32,056 nt of DNA from Eubacteriales bacterium (GTDB lineage: Bacteria; Bacillota; Clostridia; Lachnospirales; Lachnospiraceae), in NCBI GenBank assembly GCA_030536755.1, contig JAUNPJ010000048.1:1-32056 (forward strand), in the 5' to 3' direction. This document shows, in pieces, positions 24,379 to 31,969 of this stretch. A program made the position numbers and the translations under genes. A model generated the notes under the pieces. That model was not told the origin of the DNA, did not search any database, and saw only the letters and a list, made by a program, of their open reading frames with translations. Numbering within the stretch: position 1 is the stretch's first letter; each line of letters opens with the position of its first letter.

Positions 24379-25257
24379 ATGTTAAAAAGTATGACAGGCT
24401 TCGGCCGTGCCGAAGTGATGGACAGTGATAAGAAAATCACGGTAGAGTTAAAATCGGTGAATCACAGATATTTGGATATGAATGTGAAAATGCCGAAGAA
24501 ATTCAGCTTTTTTGAGGCTTCTATTCGCAACGTACTTAAAAAATATATCCAGAGAGGAAAAGTGGATGTATTTATCAGCTATGAGGACTATACGGAGAAT
24601 CGTGTTGCACTTCGCTACAATAAGGAACTGGCAGGAGAATATCTTCGCTATTTAAATGCCATGGCAGAGGATTTTCATCTGAACAATGATGTTTCCGCCT
24701 CCGTGCTGTCTCATTATCCGGAAGTACTTGTGATGGAAGAGGAGCCGGTGGATGAAAATGAAGTCTGGACTTCTCTGGAACAGGTGCTGACGGAGGCGGC
24801 TGCACAGTTTGTGACCAGTCGTGAGATGGAAGGTCAGAATCTGAAGACAGATCTGTTTGGAAAACTGGAAGCTTTGGATAAAAAAGTGGATCAGATTGAG
24901 GAGCGGGGACCTGAAATCCTTCGTGCATATCGGGAACGTCTGATGCAGAGAATGCGGGAGTTTCTGGAGGATACACAGATTGAAGAGAGTCGGATCGCCG
25001 CGGAAGTGGTGCTCTTTGCCGATAAAATCTGTACCGATGAGGAGACCGTGCGTCTGCACAGTCATATCAAAAATATGAAAGATGTGTTGGAATCAGGAAA
25101 TGGCATTGGCCGTAAACTGGATTTTATCGCACAGGAAATGAACCGTGAGGCGAATACGATTTTGTCTAAGGCAAATGATCTGGAAGTATCCAATATTGCG
25201 ATTGACTTAAAAACGGAAATCGAAAAGATTCGCGAGCAGATTCAAAACATTGAATAG
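24379..25257 (+). CDS. yicC: YicC/YloC family endoribonuclease
   Basis: YicC-family protein of 292 aa, the usual length; E. coli YicC is reported to act in RNA turnover as an endoribonuclease. The N-terminus 'MLKSMTGFGRAEVMDSDKKI' and following ELKSVNHRYLDMNVKMPKKF are the family signature, and the C-terminal DUF1732 part contains KLDFIAQEMNREANTILSKANDLEVSNIAIDLKTEIEKIREQIQNIE with its conserved EMNREANT. It is the first gene of a seven-gene operon and precedes remA, gmk and rpoZ, as in Bacillus. The ribosome-binding site is weak (GAGTGAG). Biological role in this group is not established. Confidence 0.93.
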   Translation: MLKSMTGFGRAEVMDSDKKITVELKSVNHRYLDMNVKMPKKFSFFEASIRNVLKKYIQRGKVDVFISYEDYTENRVALRYNKELAGEYLRYLNAMAEDFHLNNDVSASVLSHYPEVLVMEEEPVDENEVWTSLEQVLTEAAAQFVTSREMEGQNLKTDLFGKLEALDKKVDQIEERGPEILRAYRERLMQRMREFLEDTQIEESRIAAEVVLFADKICTDEETVRLHSHIKNMKDVLESGNGIGRKLDFIAQEMNREANTILSKANDLEVSNIAIDLKTEIEKIREQIQNIE

Positions 25258-25271
25258 AAAGGATTGCGCAG

Positions 25272-25544
25272 ATGTCCCGACTGATTAATATTGGATTTGG
25301 AAATATGGTAAACAGTGACAAGATTATTGCGGTAGTAAGCCCGGATGCGGCACCGATCAAGCGGATGGTGCAGGGGGCCAAATCAGCGGGAACGCTGATT
25401 GATGCCACGCAGGGCCGCAAGACAAAAGCAGTCCTTGTGATGGAGACGCAGCAGATTGTGATATCAGCACTGCAGCCGGAGACGATCAGCAAACGTTTTT
25501 CTGTTCATTTGACATTGGAAGATAAAGGAGAAGAGAATGAGTAA
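25272..25544 (+). CDS. remA: Extracellular matrix / osmolyte regulator RemA (DUF370)
   Basis: DNA-binding regulator of 90 aa. In Bacillus subtilis RemA activates biofilm matrix and glycine-betaine genes and assembles into rings that wrap DNA. Typical sequence: RLINIGFGNMVNSDKIIAVVSPDAAPIKRM and TLIDATQGRKTKAVLVMETQQIVISALQPETISKRF. The frame ends eight bases inside gmk (overlap 25537-25544), which implies coupled translation. Family assignment is secure; its regulon in a gut anaerobe is unknown. Confidence 0.93.
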   Translation: MSRLINIGFGNMVNSDKIIAVVSPDAAPIKRMVQGAKSAGTLIDATQGRKTKAVLVMETQQIVISALQPETISKRFSVHLTLEDKGEENE

Positions 25545-26166
25545 GGGCGTTTTAGTAGTAGTGTCCGGATTTTCCGGATCCGGTAAGGGTACCATCATGA
25601 AGAGGCTCCTGGAAAAGTATGACAATTATGGCTTATCCATCTCTGCAACGACCAGACAGCCCCGTGAAGGGGAAACACACGGAAAGGAATATTTCTTTCT
25701 GACAACAGAAGCGTTTGAAGAGATGATCAGTCAGGGGCAGCTGATCGAATATGCCCAGTATGTGGGAAATTATTATGGAACTCCGAAATCATATGTGGAG
25801 GAGCAGCGTAATCTTGGCAAAGATGTGATCCTGGAGATTGAAATCCAGGGAGCGATGAAGATCAAAGAGCAGTACCCGGATACGGTTTTACTGTTTGTCA
25901 CGCCGCCGTCAGCAGAGGAGCTCAAAAGGAGACTGGTGGGAAGAGGAACAGAGACCGAAGAGGTGATTGAATCCCGCCTTGTGAGGGCAGTTCAGGAATC
26001 CGAGGGTATGGAGCTTTATGATTATCTTGTCATCAACGATGATCTGGAGACGTGTGTGGATGAGGTTCATGCCATTATCCAGAGCGAACATGACAAAGCA
26101 TCCCGCAATGGAGCGTTTATTGGAAAAATCAAAGAAGAACTGAAGGTATTTGTGAAAGGAGAATAA
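25537..26166 (+). CDS. gmk: Guanylate kinase
   Basis: Phosphorylates GMP to GDP with ATP, an essential step of purine nucleotide metabolism. At 209 aa it is standard length. The P-loop is VSGFSGSGKGTIMKRL (about residues 9-24), the GMP-binding part follows as SISATTRQPREGETHGKEYFFL, and then GNYYGTPKSYVEEQRNLGKDVILEIEIQGAMKIKE. The start overlaps remA by 8 nt; rpoZ follows after 2 nt. Confidence 0.97.
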   Translation: MSKGVLVVVSGFSGSGKGTIMKRLLEKYDNYGLSISATTRQPREGETHGKEYFFLTTEAFEEMISQGQLIEYAQYVGNYYGTPKSYVEEQRNLGKDVILEIEIQGAMKIKEQYPDTVLLFVTPPSAEELKRRLVGRGTETEEVIESRLVRAVQESEGMELYDYLVINDDLETCVDEVHAIIQSEHDKASRNGAFIGKIKEELKVFVKGE

Positions 26167-26168
26167 TT

Positions 26169-26438
26169 ATGATACATCCATCATATTCAGAATTAATGCA
26201 GGTAATTAACAGCGAGACAGAGATTGAGGACGCAGCACCAGTGGTAAGCAGCCGTTATTCCATCGTACTGGCGACCAGCAAGAGAGCAAGACAGATCATC
26301 GGAGGTGACAAACCTCTGGTAGACGGAAGAGGCAAAAAACCGCTTTCAATCGCTGTAGAAGAAGTTTACAAAGGAAAAGTAACGATTCTTACAGAAGATC
26401 AGAATCAGGAAGAAGAACAGGAACAGGTAGAAGAATAG
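26169..26438 (+). CDS. rpoZ: DNA-directed RNA polymerase omega subunit
   Basis: Small RNA polymerase subunit, 89 aa, which helps assembly of beta' and, in some bacteria, the ppGpp response. It shows the conserved SRYSIVLATSKRARQIIGG and the following KPLSIAVEEVYKGKV. The C-terminal tail is strongly acidic and Gln-rich (EDQNQEEEQEQVEE). It sits in the classic place after gmk and only one base before rimO. Confidence 0.95.
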   Translation: MIHPSYSELMQVINSETEIEDAAPVVSSRYSIVLATSKRARQIIGGDKPLVDGRGKKPLSIAVEEVYKGKVTILTEDQNQEEEQEQVEE

Positions 26439-26439
26439 A

Positions 26440-27777
26440 ATGAAAGTATTGTTTATTTCGTTGGGGTGTGATAAGAATCTGGTAGACTCTGAGGAGATGC
26501 TGGGACTTCTTGCATCTCATGGATACAGCATTACGGATGATGAGACGGCAGCAGATATTATTGTGATCAATACCTGCTGCTTCATTCATGATGCAAAAGA
26601 AGAAAGCATTCAGACCATTCTGGAGATGGCAGAGTACCGAAAGAGCGGCTCTTGTAAAGCACTTCTGGTTACGGGATGTATGGCGCAGAGATATCAGAAA
26701 GAAATCCGCGAGGAGATTCCGGAAGTGGATGCCGTGCTCGGTACGACTGCTTTTGATGATATTTTAGAGGCTTTGGAGCAGGCATTGCAGGGGTCCGGTG
26801 TAGAGGAATTCAAGGACATTAATTATCTTCCACTGGTGCAGGAAAACAGAGTCCTGACAACGGGTGGTCATTTTGCCTATTTAAAGATTGCGGAGGGCTG
26901 TGACAAGCATTGCACGTATTGTATTATTCCAAAACTGCGTGGAAATTACCGAAGCGTGCCTATGGAACGTCTGATTTCCCAGGCGGAATATCTTGCGCAG
27001 CAGGGAGTGAAGGAGCTGATCCTGGTAGCTCAGGAGACAACCATCTATGGTACGGATCTTTATGGTAAAAAGTCCCTTCATGTGCTGCTGAATCACTTGT
27101 GTGAGATTCCGGGAATTCAGTGGATTCGCGTGCTGTACTGCTATCCGGAAGAAATTTATGAGGAATTGATCCAGACGATCAAAGCACAGCCGAAGATCTG
27201 CAATTATCTGGATCTTCCGATCCAGCATGCCAGTGATCGTATCCTGAAGCGTATGGGAAGAAGGACTTCCAAAGCACAGCTGAAAGATATTGTCAATAAG
27301 CTGCGCACAGAGATACCGGATATTACGCTTCGTACAACCTTGATCACCGGTTTCCCGGGAGAAACACAGCAAGATCACGAGGAACTGATGGCGTTTGTCG
27401 ATGAGATGGAATTTGATCGCCTTGGCGTCTTTACTTACTCTCCGGAAGAGGATACGCCTGCAGCCGAAATGACGGATCAGATTGATGAGGAGATCAAGAA
27501 AGATCGCCAGGCAGAGCTGATGGAGCTGCAGCAGGAAATTTCTCTGGATAAGGGAAATGATAAGATCGGACAGAGGCTTCTTGTGATGATTGAGGGCAAG
27601 GTGGCAGATGAAAACGCATATGTAGGGAGAACGTATGCAGATGCGCCGAATGTAGATGGCTATATCTTTGTCAATACCGGTGAACTTCTGATGTCCGGGG
27701 ATTTTGCAAAAGTGGTCGTTACGGGAGCGTTAGAATACGATTTGATAGGAGAATTAGAGGATGAATACACCGAATAA
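26440..27777 (+). CDS. rimO: Ribosomal protein uS12 methylthiotransferase RimO
   Basis: Radical-SAM enzyme with two 4Fe-4S clusters that adds a methylthio group to an Asp of ribosomal protein S12. At 445 aa it is the family length. The N-terminal MTTase domain has its three cluster cysteines in SLGCDKNLVDSE, VINTCCFI and VTGCMAQRY; the radical-SAM CxxxCxxC is EGCDKHCTYCIIPKLRG (about residues 154-161); a C-terminal TRAM domain starts about residue 380 (LLVMIEGKV). The motif LGCDKN and lack of MiaB-specific features favour RimO over MiaB. Its end overlaps the pgsA start by 17 nt. Confidence 0.95.
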   Translation: MKVLFISLGCDKNLVDSEEMLGLLASHGYSITDDETAADIIVINTCCFIHDAKEESIQTILEMAEYRKSGSCKALLVTGCMAQRYQKEIREEIPEVDAVLGTTAFDDILEALEQALQGSGVEEFKDINYLPLVQENRVLTTGGHFAYLKIAEGCDKHCTYCIIPKLRGNYRSVPMERLISQAEYLAQQGVKELILVAQETTIYGTDLYGKKSLHVLLNHLCEIPGIQWIRVLYCYPEEIYEELIQTIKAQPKICNYLDLPIQHASDRILKRMGRRTSKAQLKDIVNKLRTEIPDITLRTTLITGFPGETQQDHEELMAFVDEMEFDRLGVFTYSPEEDTPAAEMTDQIDEEIKKDRQAELMELQQEISLDKGNDKIGQRLLVMIEGKVADENAYVGRTYADAPNVDGYIFVNTGELLMSGDFAKVVVTGALEYDLIGELEDEYTE

Positions 27778-28300
27778 ATTAACGGTTTTACGTGTGATCA
27801 TGGTTCCTTTCTTCGTCTTTTTTATGCTGTCGGGAGTTGGAGGAGATGCTTCCAAATGGATTGCTCTGGCATTGTTTGTGATTGCCAGTCTGACAGATCT
27901 TCTGGATGGCTATCTGGCGAGAAGAGATAATCTGGTTACAGACTTTGGAAAATTTATGGATCCGCTGGCAGATAAGCTTCTGGTGTGCTCTGCGTTGATC
28001 TGTTTTGTAGAAATCGGTAAAATGCCGGCATGGATGGTCATTATCATCATTGCGAGAGAATTTATCATCAGTGGTTTTCGCCTGATTGCCTCAGACAATG
28101 GTATTGTTATCGCAGCAAATTACTGGGGTAAATTTAAGACTGTTTCTCAGATGATCATGATTATTCTTCTGATTATGGATCTGGGAGGCGTTTTCTACAT
28201 CCTTGGAGAGATTTTCAAGTGGATTGCGCTTGCGCTCACGGTAATTTCACTGGTGGATTATATCTGGAAAAATAAACAGGTACTGTCTATGCAGAATTGA
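27761..28300 (+). CDS. pgsA: CDP-diacylglycerol-glycerol-3-phosphate 3-phosphatidyltransferase
   Basis: Integral membrane enzyme of 179 aa that makes phosphatidylglycerol-phosphate, the precursor of phosphatidylglycerol and cardiolipin. The CDP-alcohol phosphotransferase signature D-x2-DG-x2-AR-x8-G-x3-D-x3-D is complete, beginning DLLDGYLARRDN at about residue 46 and ending MDPLADK. N-terminal NTPNKLTVLRVIMVPFFVFF is typical for PgsA, with four or more further hydrophobic segments. It overlaps rimO by 17 nt and precedes pncC, as in Bacillus (pgsA-cinA). Confidence 0.95.
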   Translation: MNTPNKLTVLRVIMVPFFVFFMLSGVGGDASKWIALALFVIASLTDLLDGYLARRDNLVTDFGKFMDPLADKLLVCSALICFVEIGKMPAWMVIIIIAREFIISGFRLIASDNGIVIAANYWGKFKTVSQMIMIILLIMDLGGVFYILGEIFKWIALALTVISLVDYIWKNKQVLSMQN

Positions 28301-28339
28301 TAAAGATGCAGGATTTTAGTAAAGAAAGAAGATGAAAAA

Positions 28340-28840
28340 ATGGCAGAACAGGTGAAGAAGACAGAAGAGGAGAAAGTAGTTGCCCTGTTAAAGCAGACTG
28401 GATTGACAATGGCGTCTGCGGAGTCTTGTACAGGAGGTATGGTGGCGTCAAGGATCGTCAATGTATCGGGAGCATCTGAGGTTTTCATGGAAGGCTTTGT
28501 AACCTATACAGAAAAAGCCAAGAGAAGACGTCTTCAGGTAAAGAAAAAAACACTCAAAAAAGAGACAGCTGTCAGTGCCAAAACAGCAAAGGAAATGGCA
28601 AAAGGCGGATGTCGGGCAGCAAAGACAGACGTATGTGTATCAATTACCGGCTATGCAGGTCCGAATGGAGGAACAGAAGAAAAACCAGTAGGAACCGTGT
28701 TTGTTGGCTGCTGCTGTCTTGGTAAAGTGAAGGTAAAAGAATATCATTTTGAGGGCAGCAGAAGTGAGATTCGGCAGCAGGCTTGTGAAAAAGCGCTGAT
28801 TCTGGTAAAAAAATGTCTCGAAAAAGTGAATAAAAAATAG
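28340..28840 (+). CDS. pncC: CinA C-terminal domain protein, nicotinamide-nucleotide amidohydrolase (PncC)
   Basis: Stand-alone CinA C-terminal domain of 166 aa; homologues deamidate nicotinamide mononucleotide to nicotinate mononucleotide in NAD salvage. Conserved blocks are MASAESCTGGMVASRIVNVSG, FVTYTEKAK, AVSAKTAKEMAKGG and SITGYAGPNGGTEEKPVGTVFVG. The N-terminal MoCF-like half of full CinA is absent, which is a known variant rather than a truncation. The usual loop YSNxxKxxLLGV is changed to YTEKAKRRRLQV, and the protein is unusually Lys-rich. It is the last gene of the operon; recA, its neighbour in many Firmicutes, does not follow. A strong bidirectional terminator lies 6 nt downstream. 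Confidence 0.92.
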   Translation: MAEQVKKTEEEKVVALLKQTGLTMASAESCTGGMVASRIVNVSGASEVFMEGFVTYTEKAKRRRLQVKKKTLKKETAVSAKTAKEMAKGGCRAAKTDVCVSITGYAGPNGGTEEKPVGTVFVGCCCLGKVKVKEYHFEGSRSEIRQQACEKALILVKKCLEKVNKK

Positions 28841-28845
28841 CAGAT

Positions 28846-28890
28846 AAAAGCTGTATGTTACGGGAATTTTCGGTGACATACAGCTTTTTT
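28846..28890. terminator. Bidirectional terminator after pncC
   Basis: AAAAGCTGTATGT (28846-28858) pairs with ACATACAGCTTTT (28876-28888) and six T end the plus-strand copy. The stem base is A/T-rich on both sides, so it also serves the convergent minus-strand gene pair. Confidence 0.92.
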
Positions 28891-28899
28891 GGCAGGCTG

Positions 28900-29178
28900 T
28901 CAGTGACGCATCATCTGCATGATCCGCACAATTTTGTCCAGTCGTTCCTGCTCTTTTTTTGATTTTCCCATTTTGATCACTTCCAAAATGAGATTCATTT
29001 CTTCCGGACTGAACTGAAGACCTTTTGATTTTCCGCTGGAGGCGGCTGCCATAAGAAAAGACATCAGTTCATTTTGATTTTTGTGGCTTCCCTGGTCTGC
29101 CATCTGCTGAAGCATTTCCAGTTTGCTTTTGTCAATTCCCTGCAGCTTCGGGTTATTCATCCAATCTTTTTCTTCCAT
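28900..29178 (-). CDS. Small hypothetical helical protein, downstream partner of the 29193-29555 gene
   Basis: A 92-aa protein with no domain I recognise. It is charged and Met-rich, predicted to be all-helical and soluble: MNNPKLQGIDKSKLEMLQQMADQG, NELMSFLMAAASSGKSKGLQFS and PEEMNLILEVIKMGKSKKEQERLDKIVRIMQMMRH. It lies 14 nt behind a second Met-rich small gene, with AGGAGG upstream of its ATG, so the two form an operon. The Lys-Lys-x-Glu stretch between two Leu/Ile/Met-rich segments suggests a helical hairpin or a dimer. Function unknown. Confidence 0.75.
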   Translation of the reverse strand: MEEKDWMNNPKLQGIDKSKLEMLQQMADQGSHKNQNELMSFLMAAASSGKSKGLQFSPEEMNLILEVIKMGKSKKEQERLDKIVRIMQMMRH

Positions 29179-29192
29179 AAAAAGTCCTCCTG

Positions 29193-29555
29193 TTACTGGA
29201 TATTTTCGGAATCGTCATTTTGAAATAAGTCTGCCAGTTCCATCATGGCCATCAGGTTCATACACTGATCCATTTTCTGACGTGTGGCTGGTCCGCAGTA
29301 ATCGCGGATTTCCTGTATCATATGCAGGGGATCAGAATTTGTTTTGGATTGCGGCAGAGAGCACATGGACATATCGGATCCCTGATTTTGAAAAGTCTGT
29401 ATGGTGTTTCGCATTTCCATGGCTTTGGCATAGATTGAGAGAAGATGCTGCCCCTGCGGGGGAAGAAAGGGAAGCATCGCTTTCATAAGCTGAATTGGTT
29501 CAGAAGAAACGAGACAGTCGAATTCTGTCATTTTTGGAGTATCTTCTTTATTCAT
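29193..29555 (-). CDS. Small hypothetical protein, first gene of a two-gene operon
   Basis: A 120-aa protein without recognised domain. It contains a conserved-looking MKAMLPFLPPQGQHLLSIYAKAMEMRNTIQTF, then a low-complexity linker, and DPLHMIQEIRDYCGPATRQKMDQCMNLMAMMELADLFQND; both blocks are predicted helices rich in Met. I start at the ATG at 29555 because AAAGGAT precedes it by about six bases; the longer frame to 29624 lacks such a site. Its partner gene follows after 14 nt. Both resemble each other in composition (Met-rich helices, small, acidic/basic patches) and may interact, which is inference. Confidence 0.7.
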   Translation of the reverse strand: MNKEDTPKMTEFDCLVSSEPIQLMKAMLPFLPPQGQHLLSIYAKAMEMRNTIQTFQNQGSDMSMCSLPQSKTNSDPLHMIQEIRDYCGPATRQKMDQCMNLMAMMELADLFQNDDSENIQ

Positions 29556-29667
29556 AGTCAAATCCTTTTTCCACAATCTATGAATCTTCTCTATAGAATA
29601 TGACGAGATAGCCGAAATGGTCATATAATTATTTTATAATGATAGAAAATAAGTAACGGGAGGAAAT

Positions 29668-29805
29668 ATGGCTGAAAAAAATGAGCAGTTGAAAAAGGAG
29701 GGCAATGCCTTCTACGAACTGGATTTGAATTGCATTAGAAAGAAAAATGAACAAAAAAAGCAAAACAGAAAGCAGGTAAAGAACAGACAAAAACCGGGGC
29801 GTTGA
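29668..29805 (+). CDS. Small basic protein, 45 aa
   Basis: A short gene with an excellent ribosome-binding site (GGGAGG, four bases before the ATG) and a strong terminator overlapping its stop codon, so it is a complete one-gene unit. The product begins MAEKNEQLKKEGNAFYELDL, then turns very basic (RKKNEQKKQNRKQVKNRQKPGR) with 15-plus Lys/Arg. It has no membrane segment. Such a charge pattern fits a nucleic-acid-binding or spore/ribosome-associated peptide, but no function can be assigned. Confidence 0.65.
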   Translation: MAEKNEQLKKEGNAFYELDLNCIRKKNEQKKQNRKQVKNRQKPGR

Positions 29806-29816
29806 CCCCGGTTTTG
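29790..29816. terminator. Bidirectional terminator, 29668 gene / Cys-rich gene
   Basis: AAAACCGGGG (29790-29799) and CCCCGGTTTT (29806-29815) form a perfect 10-bp stem around CGTTGA, which contains the stop codon of the plus-strand gene. Symmetric A/T flanks let it serve the convergent minus-strand gene as well. Confidence 0.9.
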
Positions 29817-29829
29817 TGTCATCAGCAGA

Positions 29830-30090
29830 TTAGCAGCATCCGAATCCATTGCCGCAGAAGAGCAGAAGAAGGATGATTAAAATGCAGCTGTTGTCGCCGC
29901 ATCCGCTGCATCCGCCGCCCCAACTGTCGTGGTCGTGGCCGCAGAAGCATAACAGAATCAGAATCCAGATCAGGCAGCTGCAGGAGCCTCCACGACCAAA
30001 TCCAAAAAAGTTATCGCAGTCATGATCGCGGTCTCGGTCACATCTGTCCTCGCATCCACATCCACAGTTTGTTGCAGCTAAATCACTCAT
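29830..30090 (-). CDS. Cys/His/Gly-rich small membrane protein
   Basis: An 86-aa protein. The hydrophilic N-terminal part is full of Cys, Asp and Arg (NCGCGCEDRCDRDRDHDCDNFF), then come a Gly/Ser patch (GFGRGGSCSC), a hydrophobic segment (LIWILILLCFC), a HDHD-containing Gly/Cys loop (GHDHDSWGGGCSGCGDNSC) and a second hydrophobic segment ending GNGFGCC. The start at 30090 has GGAGG eight bases upstream. The pattern resembles small Gly/hydrophobic proteins of the YjcZ kind and Cys-rich spore coat proteins. Metal binding or disulfide cross-linking in the spore coat are reasonable guesses. It lies about 75 nt downstream of the serine-less subtilase, same strand. Confidence 0.75.
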   Translation of the reverse strand: MSDLAATNCGCGCEDRCDRDRDHDCDNFFGFGRGGSCSCLIWILILLCFCGHDHDSWGGGCSGCGDNSCILIILLLLFCGNGFGCC

Positions 30091-30166
30091 TGATAGTTCC
30101 TCCAAATAATGTTTACACTTTCATCATATGTGAGAGGGGCAAGATGGTTACAGATTTTCCAAAAAA

Positions 30167-31858
30167 CTAAGTAGATAAAAAAACAGTAAAAGAATTATAG
30201 ACATTGAGTTTGCCGTAACCCCATTCCCGACTTGGATAGACGGTCTGCGGATTACGGGAAGCTCCGCGGATCAGGAAAGTCTTAATCTGTGAGTTGTTAA
30301 AAAGCTGGCTGCGTTCCAATCCCCACTGCAGAATCAATGCGCAGCAGCCGCAGGTCAGAGCGGCGGCCATGCCGGAACCGGTTGCGCTGCCATAGCCATC
30401 ATGAAGATTAGGGGCGGTAAGGCTGACACCAGGGGCGGCAAGATCAGGTTTGATGGAGCCATTCGGAGTAAAACCACGGCTGGAACGAAGATAAATGGCA
30501 TCGTTGTAGGCATCGTAAGTGCTGCAGGTGATTGGCTGTAATGTGTTTCCCGGATTGACAATCGTCATATATGGATCTGAATTCAAAAAGGTGATGTCAG
30601 GAATGACCATATTGGAGATGGGAAGCCACGTATTGAATTGTCCGGTGATGTAGTTGCTGCAGTAGACACGGACTCTCCAGATGCCTGCAGTCGGATTGCG
30701 AAAACGGATAAAGATGACCTGTTCACCGGAGATGGTTTCCACCAGTTCATAGGAAATGAACAGGACAGTGCGATCCAAGATAAAAGAGATGTTCTGTTTT
30801 TGACCAAGTCTTGCCGGAATGCGTTCGATTACCTCTCCAAGCGGAGAGACAAAACCGACAGAAAAAATTTCGGGCGGTGTTCCCCAGATTTCAGTACTGA
30901 AACCTGGGGAATTTTGAGGAACCAGAATTTCTACTTCTTCAAAACTCTGTTCATCGCGGACCTTGCCGGAAAAATGGTGCTGCTGTCCGACTTCATTTCC
31001 ACCCGCACATACCATTGCGAATCCGGGAGCAGAACGCAGATAATCCAGCATACTGTCAAAAGGCGAACTTCCATTGTGTGAGCCCTGATTGGTGCCGATA
31101 GCGATGCAAAGAACAAGCGGCATATTTAATTCAGAGGTTAATTTGACAAGATAGCGGACGGCCATCATCAGATCGGTCTCCTGAAAAGCTGGTTCAGAGG
31201 GGTTGAACTGGTAATAATCCCGAAGATACTGTTTGGCTTCTTTCAGTTTTACAACAGCAAGGTAGCTTCCAGGTGCTGCTCCTGAAAAAGCAGCCTGCCG
31301 GTCTACACCTCCGCAGGCGATTCCTGCCAGCATCGTTCCGTGACCGGAAACATCGCGGCTGGGTACGATGGAATAAGGATCATCAGAAGAAAGTGCTTCG
31401 TCAATCTGTGTATTTGTATATTCGCTTCCGTATACGAAGCCTTCCGGAGGAGTACCTGTTTGAACTGTCTGATCCCAGATGCGAAGAATGCGGGTACGAC
31501 CCTGTCCATCCAGAAACGCTGGATGTGTATAATTGATACCTGTATCCAGAAATCCGACAAGAACACCTCTTCCGTTTAGACTAAGAGTGGGTGATGAGGC
31601 CAATTGAATAATTCCGGTATCTTCCAGACTGACGGTGCTGGTCAGCGTGTAAAGCGCCGGAATGGAACTATAGTAGATATTATTTTGAGATTCCAGAGGA
31701 AAACGTTCGTTGCTCAGATGCAGCATAAAAAAACGCGGGCTGAGAATCTGATAATTGTAGTATTCTCCGGATGCATTGTTTAGAAAAGAAAAGGTTGTGT
31801 AATCGTAAATATAGTCGCCATAATTGTTGGACAGTGTCATTTCTTTTAGATCCGCCAT
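30167..31858 (-). CDS. S8 (subtilisin-like) family protein, Csp-like, canonical catalytic Ser replaced by Gly
   Basis: Subtilase-fold protein of 563 aa without signal peptide, like the CspA/B/C germination proteins of Clostridia. Catalytic Asp is D105 in VGFLDTGINYTHPAF, the His is H173 in VSGHGTMLAGIACGG, and the oxyanion Asn is in MVCAGGNEVGQQHHFSG. The serine motif, normally GTS-(M/V)-A, reads ATGSGMAAALTCGCC: the residue directly before MAAA is G496, and a Ser stands one position earlier (S495). It is thus probably a pseudoprotease, unless S495 substitutes. A large beta-rich insertion (about 290-440) between Asn and Ser regions is typical of the clostridial group. The ribosome-binding site is AGGAAG, five bases before the ATG. 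Germination signalling is a possibility from family, not shown here. Confidence 0.85.
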   Translation of the reverse strand: MADLKEMTLSNNYGDYIYDYTTFSFLNNASGEYYNYQILSPRFFMLHLSNERFPLESQNNIYYSSIPALYTLTSTVSLEDTGIIQLASSPTLSLNGRGVLVGFLDTGINYTHPAFLDGQGRTRILRIWDQTVQTGTPPEGFVYGSEYTNTQIDEALSSDDPYSIVPSRDVSGHGTMLAGIACGGVDRQAAFSGAAPGSYLAVVKLKEAKQYLRDYYQFNPSEPAFQETDLMMAVRYLVKLTSELNMPLVLCIAIGTNQGSHNGSSPFDSMLDYLRSAPGFAMVCAGGNEVGQQHHFSGKVRDEQSFEEVEILVPQNSPGFSTEIWGTPPEIFSVGFVSPLGEVIERIPARLGQKQNISFILDRTVLFISYELVETISGEQVIFIRFRNPTAGIWRVRVYCSNYITGQFNTWLPISNMVIPDITFLNSDPYMTIVNPGNTLQPITCSTYDAYNDAIYLRSSRGFTPNGSIKPDLAAPGVSLTAPNLHDGYGSATGSGMAAALTCGCCALILQWGLERSQLFNNSQIKTFLIRGASRNPQTVYPSREWGYGKLNVYNSFTVFLST

Positions 31859-31882
31859 AAAAACTTCCTGTATACAGACATA

Positions 31883-31912
31883 TTTGTATTATTTATATGA
31901 AAAAATTGTAAA
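31883..31912 (-). promoter_or_regulatory. Possible promoter of the subtilase gene
   Basis: On the minus strand TTTACA (31912-31907) and TACAAA (31888-31883) are 18 bp apart. It directly follows the terminator of the next gene upstream. Boxes are imperfect. Confidence 0.35.
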
Positions 31913-31955
31913 AAAAGAAGGTACTCTGCTCAGAAAAGAACAAAGCACCTTTTGA
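31912..31955 (-). terminator. Intrinsic terminator behind the D/S/Y-repeat gene
   Basis: On the minus strand AAGGTGCTTTGTTC pairs with GAGCAGAGTACCTT through 14 positions with three G-T pairs, loop TTTTCT, then CTTTTTTT. It ends the gene that enters the window from the right. Confidence 0.85.
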
Positions 31956-31969
31956 AATTTTACTATCAA

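Noticed and set aside
28340-28840. pncC as a truncated cinA pseudogene
   Set aside because: Stand-alone C-terminal domain proteins of this length are common, the start is clean and all domain motifs are kept.
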